This document shows positions 63,622-64,000 of a DNA stretch of 64,000 bases, one piece after another. Within the stretch, counting starts at the first letter, position 1. Each line of letters opens with the position of its first letter. The notes under the pieces are model-generated. The model ran no database searches. It was not told the origin of the DNA and saw only the letters and a list, made by a program, of their open reading frames with translations. The stretch is from NCBI GenBank assembly GCA_016706225.1, contig JADJKB010000012.1, positions 124,001 through 188,000 on the forward strand, in the 5' to 3' direction. This DNA comes from Myxococcales bacterium (GTDB lineage Bacteria > Myxococcota_A > Polyangia > Polyangiales > Polyangiaceae). The position numbers and the translations under genes are program-made.

Positions 63622-64000
63622 TCACTTGGGCAGGCGTTCGTAGACCCAGATCACCGGCACGCCGTCGTGCGTACCGACGTAGGCCGGCGCGACCGTGCCG
63701 TAGTCGACCCAGATTTGGTACTCGACGCGCGCCATGTGCGGCTCATGGTGATAGAGCGCGAAGCTCGATTGCGCTGGCGTCCAGCCGCCGCGCAGGTCGC
63801 CGCGCAGACGGCCGTCCTTCACCATCTGATCCCAGCTCTGCATCGCCGTATCGTGTACGTAGACCACGGTGTTCGGCGGCGCGCGCTGATTGAGGAAGTC
63901 CTGGGCTGCGCCGGTCGTGTAACCCCAGAAGGTGCGGTTGAGGCCGAGGGTTGCCGCGCCCGGTGCGCCCCCGACCAGAGGAGTGTAGGCCGAGAGTCCC
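63622..64000 (-). CDS. C-terminal end of a GT39/ArnT-like membrane protein (partial, cut by window edge)
   Basis: The open frame continues to the last base of the window, so only the last 125 residues are visible. They begin LSAYTPLVGGAPGAATLGLN then RTFWGYTTG, a soluble C-terminal segment seen in GT39-type glycosyltransferase-like proteins with multi-pass N-terminal parts. It ends YVGTHDGVPVIWVYERLPK then stop. An internal GTG would give 81 residues but is not the real start. The membrane part lies outside the window. Confidence 0.6.
   Translation of the reverse strand, partial: GLSAYTPLVGGAPGAATLGLNRTFWGYTTGAAQDFLNQRAPPNTVVYVHDTAMQSWDQMVKDGRLRGDLRGGWTPAQSSFALYHHEPHMARVEYQIWVDYGTVAPAYVGTHDGVPVIWVYERLPK

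Overview
The window is very GC-rich and almost fully coding, with codon use to match. It reads as chromosome of a myxobacterium-like organism, most likely Myxococcota of the Polyangia type. The grounds are the many lipoproteins with Gly/Ser-rich or Pro/Ala-rich linkers after the lipobox, a eukaryotic-type Ser/Thr kinase fused to a sigma-54 activator, an FHA sigma-54 activator, PrkA, a bactofilin and large multihaem cytochromes. No rRNA, tRNA, CRISPR array, insertion sequence or phage gene was seen. The taxonomy is an inference.

Layout. 0-6.5 kb: a lipoprotein with 46-residue MopE-like repeats, divergent from a CzcCBA-type metal efflux operon. 6.5-7.3 kb: non-coding, with a decayed amine-oxidase gene. 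7.3-13.6 kb: a three-gene cytochrome operon encoding a 34-haem paired-CXXCH protein, an 8-haem NapC-like membrane protein and a 10-haem cytochrome c fused to a b-type membrane cytochrome (CbcL-like). Together they look like a quinol-to-periplasm, possibly extracellular, electron route. 13.7-21.5 kb: a PRPP-synthetase-like protein, an esterase lipoprotein, gene relics, TPR lipoproteins, a DUF465 protein with a clear terminator, TrmB and a GT-C-type membrane protein. 21.5-23.7 kb: a Ni/Co ECF transporter (CbiM-Q-O). 23.8-26.7 kb: an overlapping trio of aldo/keto reductase, CysQ-like phosphatase and FAD oxidoreductase. 26.9-31.8 kb: a HEAT lipoprotein, an FHA-GAF-sigma-54 activator, a Cys-rich lipoprotein and a DsbA-like protein.

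31.8-39.9 kb (minus strand): a tight five-gene operon of outer-membrane protein, 1485-residue Ser/Thr kinase-ATPase-TPR-GAF-sigma-54 activator, lipoprotein peroxiredoxin, Tat-exported small oxidoreductase subunit and GMC oxidoreductase. It looks like a self-regulated envelope redox module. 40-51 kb: an alpha/beta hydrolase, MsrB, PrkA, a glycosidase-like lipoprotein, polyphosphate kinase and a Trp-rich repeat protein. 51.3-58.3 kb: a molybdenum-cofactor cluster (moeA, mobA, moaE, an extended moaC, moaA) with a PP2C phosphatase and a DUF4403-like lipoprotein inside it and no moaD in view. 58.3-64 kb: a membrane protein, a degenerate metallo-beta-lactamase-fold protein, a hydrolase, an outer-membrane barrel, a bactofilin and the 3' end of a glycosyltransferase-like membrane protein cut by the window edge.

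The two most promising regions are the 44-plus-8-haem cytochrome operon, whose first gene has its ribosome binding site partly inside a perfect hairpin, and the kinase/sigma-54 fusion operon with its redox cargo. All function calls are by reading motifs; no database search was run.
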